Source: Trogon surrucura
Lineage: Eukaryota > Chordata > Aves > Trogoniformes > Trogonidae
Assembly (NCBI GenBank): GCA_020746105.1
Contig: CM036618.1
Span: forward strand, 5,960,501-6,024,500
Length of the DNA stretch: 64,000 nucleotides
Reading direction: 5' to 3'
This document shows positions 10,475-21,700 of this stretch, in pieces; the first letter of the stretch is position 1; every line of letters begins with the position of its first letter. A program made the translations under genes and the position numbers. The notes under the pieces were generated by a model. It saw only the letters and a program-made list of their open reading frames with translations. It had not been told where the DNA came from and searched no databases.

Positions 10475-13400
10475 CTGAAAGGGAAACAGGGCTTCAGTTC
10501 TCAGCTTGTACTGACAGGGTCTGATACTCCAGCACGTGGTGTGTGGATGAAACCACATCGGAACGAGCTGGAATACCTGAAACCCTGACATTTGTTGTTG
10601 TGACATGAGCACAGGTAACACTGGACGGTGCCTGTATGCTTTTATTCCCACCCAGCAGATCTGCACGGTGGGTTTCTTATAAGGCAGTTGTTGTTTTCAT
10701 CTCCTTCCCTGGCTGGCTGCAATAAATCATGGCAGACACAGCCCAACCAGCCAGCATAGCCTACCAATAGGCTGGCCTCTAGGAAGCTTGAGTCAGTTCT
10801 GCTTTTCTGTAAGAAATAAGCAACAGACTTGCTTATTTGAAAAAAAAAAAAAGTTATATTATAGGGGGCTGGTTAGCTCACTAGGTTAGAGCATGGTGCT
10901 GACAACACCAAGGTCACAGGTTCGATTCCCGTTCGGTCCCCATGTGTTGCCTGATCTAGTTGAGAGGCGTCCCTGCCCATGACAGGGAGGTTGGATTAAA
11001 ATGATCTTTAAGGTCCCTTCCAGCCTAGGCCATTCTATTACAGAGTCACAGAGTGTTAGAGGTTGGAAGGGACCTCAAAGATCATCTATTCCAGCCCCCC
11101 TGCCACTGCAGGACCACCTACAGTAGATCGCACAGGAACGTGTCCAGGCGGGTTTTGAATGACTCCAGAGGAGACTCCACAACCTCCCTGGGCAGCCTGT
11201 GCCAGGGCTCTGTCACCCTCACAGTGAAAAAGTTTTTTCTAATATTTTTATGGAACCTCCTGTGTTCCAGCTTCCACCCATTGCCCCTTGTCCTGTCATT
11301 GGACGCTGCTGAAAACAGCCTGGCATCATCCTCCCAACACTCACTCTTGACATATTTATAAACATTAATGATTCTATTTCTAATTCTACAATATAATTCT
11401 ATTATATTCTATAATACTCTATGATTCTATGATTAAAAACATCCTGCCACCATACAGAGTTTCTGCACAGCTCTCACTCAGAATAGCCATGAATGAGCAG
11501 AGCCAGTCCTCCACAAGCTCCTGGTTACTGCAGGCTCTTCTCATCACTGGGATAACTCACCAATGTCAGCTTCTTCTCCAGTCTGGCTGCATTAGGGATC
11601 CTGTCACTATTCTGGATCTCTTGGTATGCTTTATGAACCTTCCAGGCGATTCCCAAGTAACAGCCAACGATGGTCAGTGCAGGCAAGACTGTGCACAGGA
11701 GGAACATGCTCAGGATGAACGAAAAGCCATTGGAGGAGTTGTGGAACTTGCTCCAGGCTATGGTACAAGAGATGCCAAATGGCTCAGGGCCATAGTAGCC
11801 CCAGCCTACCAAGGGCAGAATGGCCCAGAGCAAGGAGTAGAGCCAGATGAAAGTAATCAAGATGCAAACAGTGTTCTTGGTGATTTTGTTACCTACAGGA
11901 AAGAGGAGGAGTAAGAGTGTATGAATCTCATCTCAACCACATGACTTCTCAAACAGAAGGATTCTGGCTGCAAATATGTGTGGGCCGCTGCTGCAATTCC
12001 CTGATCTATCATGAGAAACATGATAGAGAGTGTCCATGGGTTGTGTGAGACGTGAGTGCAGCCCTCGGTGCCGATGTAAAGTTTAGTAGGTCAGGAAGCT
12101 TTAGAAGATCAAGCTGACCCTACTTGTACTGTGCTTCCAGCCCAGGAATGCCAGAATACTCCTTCCTCTCAAGCATGTCTGCTTGCACACTAATAGGAAG
12201 ACAAGACAATCTGGTCCAGCAAAACATTTGGGCTCTCCACTCTCAGGTAGTTTCACTCAGTATTACTGAGAAGCCTCATTGTTTAATAAGGAATTTAACC
12301 ATATCCTCCTAGGAACATTAGGTTTTAACACTGGACTAAAAATTGAGGTTTGTTCCTACAGTTACTCTACTGACACTACTTTTACAAAGTACCTCTGTGA
12401 ATGTAATAGTCCAAAAGCACCACTACAAGGTTACCAGAAACGTAATTACTTACTGTTAGATTTTGATGAATTGGTAGCAAGGAATCGAATAACGGCCATG
12501 GCACACAGGGTTGTCATGCTGCAGACACCAAAAAGGAAACCCATCAGGGCATAATATATGCAGGATGCATCTCCTCCCAGCCAAGCGTGATTCCAGGCAG
12601 AGGCAATGGCCAGTGGGTACATGCTGATTGCCATTCCGATATCTGCTACTGCCAAGTTGACTGTAAGCAGCTCCGGTGACTTCAGGAGGGAAGAACGTTT
12701 CACGGCTGTAGCAAGGACGGCTGAATTTCCAAGGATCGTCAGGATGGCTGAAAGAGAAGATTCAGCACAGGCAATAATATCACATAGTTAACACACCCAT
12801 GAAATCCACTGACTGTACAAGGGATGTGAAAAATGCCACTTGTTAGCCCAGGACTAATGTCTAGAAGACAGGACAGACTGGGAGACAAGCCAGAATTCAG
12901 GACCTCCCAGGCCAATACCGCACTGTGCCGATGCTTTGAAAACCCACCTGTCTGTATCCGCTATGCCCTGCCATAAAACCTGGTTCTTCAGCTCATGGCA
13001 GGGAAACTTGTTCTTTTAGACAGCAGATAGGAAATGCCACTGCTGATTGCTGCTAAACAGGTCAGCATCCTCACCGTGGCATTCCTTCAGCCAGCTCTTG
13101 GGTTTCAATTCCTGCCTCCTTGCCAGACAGGCATTTCCCAGCCAGGCTGTTTCCACTGTGGATCTGCTGGATCAAAGAGCTCTTCCGATTTCCGTCTGCA
13201 GCCTCCTGTAGCGCTAGCCCACCTTGCCAACTGGGAGAAATTTTGTCATATGAATAGTAGACCACATCTTTGGATATTAGGAAGAATTTCTTTACTGAGA
13301 GGGTTGTCAGGCATTGGAACAGGCTGCCCAGGGAGGTGGCTGAGTCACCGTCCCTGGAGGTGTTTAAGAGACGGGTAGATGTTGTGTTGAAGGACATGGT

Positions 13401-15986
13401 TTAGTGGTGTTCACAGGGCTAGGAAAAGGTTGGACTCTATGATCTTGAAGGTCTCTTCCAGCTGAAACAGTTCTGATTCTATGATACTGTGATTCTATGA
13501 TATTGTGATTCCATGATCTTGCTCCTTCCTGTCACCACACCATGGCTCTTCACTTCCATGTCCCTCCCCCCTCTCCATGCACTATATCCCACCTATTCCC
13601 CTGTGGCTCCTGTCTCACGTGAACAGCCCACACCCACTCGCTTCACTCTCTCGCGGTATCTTGCACAACTCGTTATCAAATAAAATGGACCTTTCCACCT
13701 TCATTTTTCCCTGGTAATAACCCCACTTACTTCTCCTTCCTCCTTGAAGAACTCCACCTGTCCTGCCTGCTTGTCCCTTCCTCCCATCTGGTGCCCTCCA
13801 CTTCCCAAAGCCTTTCGTCTTTGCAACGTATCTTCCACTGGAGAGCCAGCACAAGCCTCCCGGGCTTTCAGCTGCCTCAACAGTTGACATGTGCTGGCTG
13901 GGCAGCTCAAGGTACTCGCAGGTCAAGAACCAAAATAACCATGTGCCCACACTGTTCTGGTGGTCTCAGTGCAGTGAGACAGACCCTAGAAATTGTTTAG
14001 CCAGAGGCATGCAACAGACCAGAGACTGCTTTGCAAAAGGACCTGTCGGACATACATTATTCAGATATGCCACAGTGCTTCAAAGCTTTCATGACAACAA
14101 TGTCAAAGGTACACACAGCAAACAACTCTTTTCTTTCAAGTGAACATTGTGCTGGAGCTACACTTTGATCAAAGGTTTTCCTCAGAAGGTGTCCCCTAAA
14201 GCCACAAGTGAAGTAGGGAAACAGAAAAGGATGCTGTCATGTTGCCTTGTCGCTGTGAAAGTAGAAAGGCTGCGTTTGCTCACAGAAACCCCATAACAAA
14301 GTGCTCACAGAGGAATTTAAAAAGGCACATGCAACAGAATGGAAGAAATACACTGGCATAAATTCAAGAATGGGCAGCGATGTCAAGAGAGAGCCTTAAA
14401 CAAAACAGAGGTACAAAGCTGAGACCCCACATCCCTCATCCATTCACTTTCTAACCACACGCGTTCACTTGGCACGTCCGGATGTGCTTGAGGAGTTCCC
14501 TGAGCTCTCTGAAGTTGCATCTCTGCTCCCACAGAGATACCCACAGTGGCTTGGCATGGGACCACTTGCTGACAGATAGAAACCTGGGGCTTGGTGGGAA
14601 GAGCACCCTCCTGCCAAACGGCAGCCAAAAGTTGGGACACCCTCAACTTCAGGAGGAGAATGAGCCCAGATTGCTTTCTTCTGAGAGCTCTAACCACTGC
14701 GCAAGAGGTAGGGAGTAGCGATTAGTTTTACCATCACGGGTGGACATCCAGGCCGACCCTCTCTTTTACTTTGACAGATGCTTTTCCCTTCCATCCTGCT
14801 GCCTGTGGAACTGGCGGATGCCATGGGACAAAACTGTGAACTGCATCTATGTACTTACTTTTTTGTGAGAAAACAGCTGGCATCCTGGCTTGCATTAGAA
14901 GGAAAACACTCTGTTGGTTTGCAAATAGTGATTTTTCTCACCCTGAGTTGTATTCTCTGCTCTCAGCACAACCGAGGGGCTGCACAGGGCAGTGCAGCGC
15001 AGGGAAAAGTTTGCAGGAACAGGGATGAGATGTGAAATGCTAAAGCCCAACATTGCTGCCCAAAGGCTCTCCATTAAAGCACATAAAAATATACGTTTGC
15101 CTTTCTTAAATGCACCTCAGCCAAGGTTTTCAAGTGAGCTGAAGGGAGGAAAGTGCTCGCATCTTAGGAAAGTTCAGCTGGACTGCGTGCCTAAACCAAT
15201 TCAGCTCCTCTTCAAATCTACAGACGGTAAACAAATCACCTAGGTACATGCAACAAACAGACAAGGGAGAATCACAAAATCACAGAATTGTTGAGGCTGG
15301 AAAAGACCTCTGAGGTCATCAAGTCCAGCCTATAAAACAGTTAAAAAAAGGTTAGCTAAAGTCATGCTGGAGTAGACTGGTAGATATTCCCACTTATATT
15401 TCATTGTAGGTCTGCCTTCAGCAGAGCAAACAAGCCATTATAAAAAAAAAAAAAAAAAGTGCTATTTGGAAACCCTTTGCTATTTTACACCAGTTTATTC
15501 CACCGAGACACAGCTGCTTTTCATGCACAATAAACATCCCCCCTGCAAGGGTCAGACCAAAGTCAGTCTCCCCTGATATGTCTCATGAAATGGGCTGCCT
15601 GATCTCTCAATATACAGGGCTGAGACGCCAGGACAAGTGGAAGGCAACTTATTTTGAATACTTGTGATGCTGCAGAGGCAAACTTATGCTGGCAAGTCTT
15701 TAGCATCGAAATAAAAGACTGCAAATCTGAGAGTGAGGATTAATCCTGGCATCCAACGGACTCAAAGGCAACAAGCAGGAACCTGTGTGGAAACAGATTT
15801 TTTTATCATTTCCCTCCAGCTTCCTCTGGAGCTGCCGGTGCTGACCACGGCAACCCTGGTGTGTTCGCTCCTTGGCTTGAAGGAAACAAGCAGGCTGTGA
15901 AGGCAGAACTCACCTACTATCAGAAGAAAGACCCCAGCTCCATAATCCACTACTGGGTGGAGTTTGGAAATGTACTGCTCCTCCAT
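10127..15986 (-). CDS. Opn5-group opsin (neuropsin-like; best guess Opn5L2-type), complete, 4 exons
   Basis: A retinal-binding G-protein-coupled receptor. Coding exons on the minus strand are 15914-15986, 12454-12747, 11561-11892 and 10127-10474. All have GT-AG borders and consistent phase, giving 348 residues and seven hydrophobic segments. The Schiff-base lysine is Lys277 in [15 protein letters not shown], followed by the NPxxY-type motif. Cys87 and Cys165 form the expected extracellular disulfide. Glu159 sits at the rhodopsin Glu181 position and Tyr90 at the Glu113 position, as in non-visual opsins. The residue after Cys165 is Thr; the Cys188 that marks the self-regenerating Opn5L1 type is therefore absent. 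The usual D/E-R-Y of helix 3 reads Ile-Arg-Phe. Opn5 relatives are UV/violet-sensitive photoreceptors of brain, retina or adrenal in birds; the exact paralogue (Opn5L2, Opn6 or other) is not settled. Confidence 0.9.
10864..11039 (+). mobile_element. tRNA-Ile-derived SINE with CR1 tail, in opsin intron 3
   Basis: The head (10864-10940) folds as a tRNA. It has a box A-like GGTTAGCTCACTAGG (10871-10885), an anticodon arm TGGTG-CTGACAA-CACCA and a box B-like GGTTCGATTCC (10919-10929). It resembles isoleucine tRNA, although the anticodon now reads GAC. The tail (about 10942-11039) matches the 3' end of the CR1 copy at 56797-56886. This chimera matches the design of bird TguSINE1-type elements, which are mobilised by CR1 machinery. 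Confidence 0.85.
11038..11370 (-). mobile_element. CR1 LINE 3' fragment, in opsin intron 3
   Basis: Reverse-oriented CR1 abutting the SINE: ACAGAGTCACAGAGTG, GGTTGGAAGGGACCTCAAAG, then ORF2 C-terminal blocks in antisense. Antisense to the plus strand, so it lies in the same direction as the opsin. Confidence 0.85.
11371..11432. repeat. Degenerate TTCTA/ATTCTATGAT low-complexity tract
   Basis: Repeated TTCTATTTCTAATTCTA-type units ending in CTATGATTCTATGATT, probably expanded from a CR1 terminal repeat. Confidence 0.6.
11561..11892 (-). CDS. Opsin coding exon 3
   Basis: 332 bp from a cctgtag acceptor to a gtgagt donor. Encodes helices 4 and 5 and the second extracellular loop ([17 protein letters not shown]) with Glu159 and Cys165. 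Ends in the third intracellular loop at EKKLTL. Confidence 0.95.
12454..12747 (-). CDS. Opsin coding exon 2
   Basis: 294 bp from a ttctctttcag acceptor to a gtaagt donor. Encodes helix 1 ([10 protein letters not shown]), helix 2 ([12 protein letters not shown]) and helix 3 with the disulfide Cys87 and the Ile-Arg-Phe variant of the D/ERY motif. Confidence 0.95.
13266..13518 (+). mobile_element. CR1 LINE fragment, in opsin intron 1
   Basis: Plus-oriented, carrying TTGGATATTAGGAAGAATTT, the GGAACAGGCTGCCCAGGGAGG block and the 3' UTR. The terminal repeat is expanded: TTCTATGATACTGTGATTCTATGATATTGTGATTCCATGAT. Confidence 0.85.
15270..15338 (-). mobile_element. CR1 LINE 3'-end fragment, in opsin intron 1
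   Basis: Reverse-oriented tail only: AATCACAAAATCACAGAATTG, GAGGCTGGAAAAGACCTCTG, then AGGTCATCAAGTCCAGCC. Confidence 0.7.
15914..15986 (-). CDS. Opsin coding exon 1
   Basis: Encodes the short N-terminus and start of helix 1 (24 codons plus one base). The ATG at 15984-15986 is chosen because the frame joins in phase to exon 2 through a GTA G|gtgagt donor. No N-glycosylation sequon is present before helix 1. Confidence 0.85.
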
Positions 15987-16725
15987 CGTCCCTTGTGGAA
16001 GCGGGTGAAAGATTTAAATCAAAGGTGAAGTGGCTGTAGGGGCAAAGGGACCCTTCCTCATGGTTTGCCTGCTGCAGATGTGAGCCAGGCACTTGGGTGC
16101 TGTCAGTGTGAAGGGACTCCTCTGCTTTCTCTTCTCTCCCTCCCTCTCGTGTGAAGCGGGAGAAGCCTGGAGCAAGAGCCAGGCTCCCTCCCTGGGGGAG
16201 GCAGAGTGAAAGCTGGGCAGAGCTTCTGCCAGAGAGATCCCGCCTGCCTCACTGGCAGAGCTTCTTCCCACCCAGCCCCTCCTCTCCCACCGCTCTGCTC
16301 CTTGGCTTGTCAAGCAACCTCAGAACTCAAATCCCTCCGGAGCGTCGCGGCTGAGCAAAACCAATTGTCGTGCAACCATCGGCAGCCTTGGGAAATCAAT
16401 CCAGGCTGAGGGATCAGGCAGGGGAAGGAAGGTGGGAAGTTTTGTTTTCCAGCTTTACGGCTGCGTGTGGGAAATATGAGGCTGGTTTGGGAGGGATTCT
16501 GTGTTGAAGTATTAGAGGAGAGACATTTGCTGCAGGGGTTTAGAAGGGTCAAAGCCACACCACCAAAGGCAGGACCTTCAGAGCGGCTCCAGGGCAGAAC
16601 TGGAGGGTGCTCAGTGCAGCGTGTGTGGCTGCTGAGCACCACAGCAGAACCACACTGTGACCTCCCTCCTGTAACACTCCAGTGTTTTCACTTGGCAAGC
16701 AACCAGAGCAGCACCTCACATCCAA
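15987..16725. other. Upstream flank of the opsin gene
   Basis: Expected to hold the opsin 5' UTR and promoter (minus strand). It is moderately GC-rich with CCTCCC runs but is not a CpG island, as expected for a tissue-restricted gene. No TATA box could be assigned with confidence. Confidence 0.35.
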
Positions 16726-16843
16726 GCTTAGATGTGGTGTTGGGTGATATGGTTTAGGGGTGAACTTGTAGTGTAGGGTTAATGGTTGGACTCGATGATT
16801 CCAAGGGTCTTTTCCAGCCTGAACAGTTCTACGATTCTATGAT
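16726..16843 (+). mobile_element. CR1 LINE 3'-end fragment
   Basis: Plus-oriented 3' UTR: CTTAGATGTGGTGTTGGGTG, ATATGGTTTAGGGGTGAAC, then GGACTCGATGATTCCAAGGG and TTCTACGATTCTATGATT. Same subfamily as 24385-24545. Confidence 0.8.
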
Positions 16844-18548
16844 TTATAACACTTTCTCAGTCTTTATAAACAAGTTTTGCTCCAGGCTCCAAGTACGTGT
16901 TACAGGCTCATCTATCGACTTACATGTGCTGGTCCTGATTTTGGTGCACACAGTTTACACATTTGTAGTTGCAACGTCATTAACTTGACTTTTAGCCTGG
17001 GCAGCACCCGATGAGCACACTGAAGAGGTGATCTGTTTTAAATGATTTGATTTCAGTACCAGGATATGCTAAGCTGCATTAGCATCATGCTCTGCTCGGC
17101 CTATTTTACTCTGTTTAGACATGGAGAATTTTAAGATCCCCAAGAGCATGTAGGCATCTCATGTGCAATCCAGATGGAATTTAGGTGCTTAAGTATAGCA
17201 GCAACAGCCTAAATGCTGAAATCCTTAGGAATCTGAGTGACTTCAAATGCCTTGAGTTTCACCAGAAAGCAAAACTGGCCACGCACAGATATGCTGCCAC
17301 CTCAGCTTTGCTGCATGTCTCTGTGCTTGTTCCCACCTGAAGCTGTCTGGGATTTACACACCAGGGAACCCCACACTGAAGACTCTGAGGAGTTCAGTTC
17401 AGCAACCAAGTATGTGCAACACAACACCTACAGCACGGGCCTCAGTAGCACTCACAGCTTTCTCATGGCTCCAAAAGCTTAGCCATCCTCCAGGAGATGG
17501 AGAAATCAGTTCCCTCCTCTAGATTCAGACTTGAATACGTGTTTTTCCTGTAAGTGTGTTTTATTCTGCAGGTTAAAGATGCTTCGGAGTGAGGAAAATG
17601 GATAATAGAGAGATGTTTTCCTCTCCACTTGAAGCAAGATTGCTCCACACCTAAGTCACAAGATTAGAGGGATTAAAAAAAATGGTATCTGACTTTCTAG
17701 TACTGTGCTGAAGGGAGACCTTGCTCTGAAAGCTGATAATGTATTTTGCAATGAACAGTTATGGCACACAAAAAAAACATGCAGGGATAATAGTGGTTCA
17801 GTATTGGCCACTAGCTACAGCTTCAGAGGGAACCAATCTCACAGAGGTGCTGCTCAGGGTACAGTTATCACTTCAGAGAAACAAATTCCCTGTAGCTGGG
17901 ACCACCACCCCACATCCGCGCTCCCTGCTGTCAGCATGCTGGATGATACAAGTTTTGCACTTAGTAAATCTGCCTCCACCACTGAACGGAGAACTTGGGT
18001 ACCAAATTCAGCATTAATTCTGCTGTCACAGACACAAACCTTATTTTTTTAATGAGACAGAGTGGGAAACTCTAATTTCCCGTCAGAGAACAAGCACTGT
18101 AGCTCATAATATTATCAGAATAGAGATTTCAAGAGATGCTACAACCCAATGATTCCCATTCTCAGAAACCACTTCCTCGTGCCAAGCTCCTTCTGGACTG
18201 AGGCTGCTTTATGTGTAGTCAGCTCAAGTGTTTCTGAAAAATTCCATTGCTGCAAAGTCAGTAGAAGCACAATGGAGTCTGCATGTATTCATGGCATAGA
18301 TAAGCACTACGTGATGGAACGGTCCACTGATCCTCCTCCAGAGCTTTTAAAATTCCAATTCAATGTCAGAAATTGCTGGCCTGAAAAATCTGAACAGATC
18401 AGACAAAAAGGTTGTGAGGTTTAAACTGGACAGCTAGGAAAGCATGAGTTACGAGTAGAGGGAAGAAAAAACAGGCAGCAAGGACTTTGACTCTTCTCTG
18501 ACTGAAGAGAGACTGATGTTCCAAACCTTGATCCAATGAAAAAACCAT
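16844..18548. other. Intergenic DNA, nothing recognised
   Basis: No exon with splice sites and a conserved translation, no RNA gene, no clear repeat. Confidence 0.45.
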
Positions 18549-18775
18549 ACAGAATCACAGAATCACTGAGGCTGGGAGTCACCTCTGAAGATCATCTAAT
18601 CCAAGTCTGCTGTTCCGAACATGAGCAGCTACAGTAGACTGCTCAAGGCTGTATCTGGATGGGTTTTGTATATCATCAAAGATGGAAATTCCACAACCGA
18701 TGGAGCTCCTCTGTGGACAAATTGTTCCAATGCTCAGGTTTTTTTTGGTCTCATTCAAAATCTCATTCACATGTT
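18549..18775 (-). mobile_element. CR1 LINE 3' fragment, decayed
   Basis: Reverse-oriented: ACAGAATCACAGAATCACTG, GGCTGGGAGTCACCTCTGAAG, then a diverged ORF2 end (GGAAATTCCACAACCGATGG). Older than most copies here. Confidence 0.65.
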
Positions 18776-21700
18776 TGATAACACCTAACTCAAGATATCA
18801 AGCACCTACTCATTAGAAGTTCAGCACAGATGTCCTTCACTGAATGTTCCTTGGCAGCAGATATCCAGCTGAATGTGGTGGTTTGTTGCAGGGCTGCTCA
18901 AGCATTTGCCGTAGAAACAAGTGAGTATCAGCTTAGTCTAGGAAGGGAGGATATCTACAATGTTAATTATAAAAGTAAGTTCTATTAGAAAAGGCTAAAA
19001 AAGGACAGATAGGATGTCTCAAAAACACGCCCAGTAAGGAGAGTCTTAAATAGTTTGATCAAATCAGTGAAGTCTGTTCAAGAAAGAGAGGTTACCAGTT
19101 GATCCCAGTTTGGGGGAGAATGTCTGCCAGAGTCAGCAAAGAGCACAGCAAATCCTGTGACAGAAAATAGACAATTCTGACGGTTAATCCAATATAGTGC
19201 ACACAAACCCATAGCATTGGTATGTTAAATAACACCAGATCACCTCGAAGATACTGGAATTTGACTGTTCACCTCATTAAATTCACAGATCAGTTGCTGG
19301 CACTGTTATGGGTTGGGCCAACTAGCACAGTCCTAAGTCATTCCCAGGCACAGGTCAGCTAAAATGGGCCCAAGACCATTCCCAATAGCCAGTGAGGTCG
19401 TTGGTTTCACAGACAAAATGACGCTGTTTGGTTCCCAGCCACAGATGTTGCCCATGGGTTTTGCTTTTATGCTGGGTTTAGCTGAGAAATAGAATTTTCA
19501 AGGTGCAGTCATTAGATAAGAAGTCACTGTTTTAAGGATTGTTACTGCTCCAATAGAGCTTATAATTCAGATAAAATTATTTGGAAAGTTTCCTGGCTTG
19601 TTCTATGTAGTCAGCTCACCTAAAGTTTCATTTTGGCCTTTCCTCTTGAAAATGTGACAGAGGGCTCAGTTCAAAGAGTGAGGTATCACCCAATCCAGGA
19701 CAGATTTCCTGCATTTCCACTTGTCGCATGGTCCATCTTCTCACTACTGAAATAAAAATACTACATTTCTTTAGGCAAGCAAAGAGAAACCAGAGGCAAG
19801 ATTAAAACATTTTGCAGAGAATTAGTCCCGGGAGACTCCACTGGCTACACTAGGAGCCTAGTCCTCTTCCATTTTTTGTGGGCACCTTAGATTACACTAT
19901 GTGGATATTTCATGCTGGTTTAGATGGCATTTGTTTTATTGTGAAACCCTGAACTTAGCGTTCACATGGGGTAGGATTACATCAACAGTTCAGTTACGAA
20001 ATGGAAGAAAATAAAATAAATGATTCAAACCAGAAGAGTTGACTGATCCCAAATCCAGTGCATTATTCATGTGTCATTTAACAATAGCGAGTTTTACCCG
20101 GCATTATCTTTCTCCATGTCAGATCAATCCAGATTATCTGTTTACAACCAAAGCACAGTCAAAGTTTATGTATCTTGACAGACTCAGTTTTTCGGGAACA
20201 TGTTTTAGGATTGTTTTGTGACATTTCCCTTCAACTTAAGAAAGTACTCTTTAAATTAGACACATAGAAGAATAAAGTCACTACCTACTCACTGCTGAAA
20301 GGTTATGTGAAACTTGGAAGAAAAAATGAACTCACCATGAAACGATATATGTATATATATGATGGAAATATATATAAAACAACAATCTTTGATTCTGTGA
20401 AGTTTCTATTGTTGATGTAAAACAAGGTAGGGGTTGAGTAATTACTTGATGTTACCAAGTGAGAACGTCCTACAACTTCATTCTTACTCTACACACACAC
20501 AAAAAAAAACCCCCTATTCTCTTTGTGTAGGAACAGGGGAATTGCTCTTAACTGTCATTTTGCAGACATAAAATATCTTGATGTTTGGAGTTGTTGGGAC
20601 CAAGAATATTGGCTTTGGTACCATATATCAATATCATCTATATCCTCTGGAGAGGGCTATGGATCTATGTCCACATCTGCACAGAATTCACATCTATCAG
20701 AAACAGTCGTCTATCATTTAGAAGAGGAGAATGGGTTTGCTATTCCAATTTACCTCAGCTGCTCTGTCCAGATCTTCTCTTCTGTGAAAACTCTGTGATT
20801 TCAAGCTGAGCAGAGTTCAACAAACAATCTTTTTGGACAGTCCCTTTCAGATGCCTTGTCCTTGATTCGAAACAAGTCTGCCATGATGGACACTCAAGCT
20901 TTTTCATAAACAAATGCCACCTTTTTCAAACTCCTTGGAGGAAACAACTTCATCATATTCTCCAGGAATTCCTACAACTTCTTTCCATTTAACCATTAGG
21001 TTAATTCTGCAGTTTTACTTTTGGAAACTCATTTCTGAGCTGAGACCTCTAGCTGAGCTTCTAGCTTTCACCTCCATTTATGAAAATCAGAATCAGTATT
21101 TAAGTTGAATTCTCAGAGTCTGCTCATGAAGTTGTATGTTTTCAACAACCAAATCTTGTTTAAGCTGGTATGTGCAACTTCAAGCATAGCAATTAGCAAA
21201 TTGTTTTCCTCTGGATGTCTGCACTGACTTGCACGTTATTGCCTGAAGGGTTATTTACAAAGTCTAAACTTGGTCTAGGGACACTAACCCCCCTAGCTTC
21301 TCTCCAGAGTAACTGAAGGTAGCTGTCTCTTGAAGAATCTAGTTTGGATCAATGTATTTTGCTCTTTCACTAAAAACATTTTATCATGTAGTACTTGGGC
21401 ATCAGTTAACCCAGTCAAAGTGTGTACAGTTCTCCACCACAGAAGTTAAATACTCAGCAGGAGGACCTGAGTTGTAGCTGTTACTGCAGTGAGGGTCTGA
21501 CCCCAGAGCAGAAAACGGACTCCAAACCCAAAACCATCTTGTATGCACAGGAGTGAAACATGATTATAAGACTTTCCACATCACTTTTATTCTTAATTTT
21601 TAAGAGTTGGTCAATGGCCACCAGCAGTTTGAGGTGAGAATAAATAGCAGTTTAACGCTAAATGAACAACCTGTGATTGAGATACAAGGAAACAAAAACC

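Noticed and set aside
10864-10940. A functional tRNA gene (cloverleaf with box A and B)
   Set aside because: It is fused to a CR1 tail, has stem mismatches and an anticodon inconsistent with its tRNA-Ile body, and has a sister copy with the same chimeric layout; it is a SINE head. The head at 46698-46890 was rejected for the same reason.
20346-20376. A promoter-like run of TATATA
   Set aside because: It is a short AT microsatellite with no associated exon or CpG-rich sequence.
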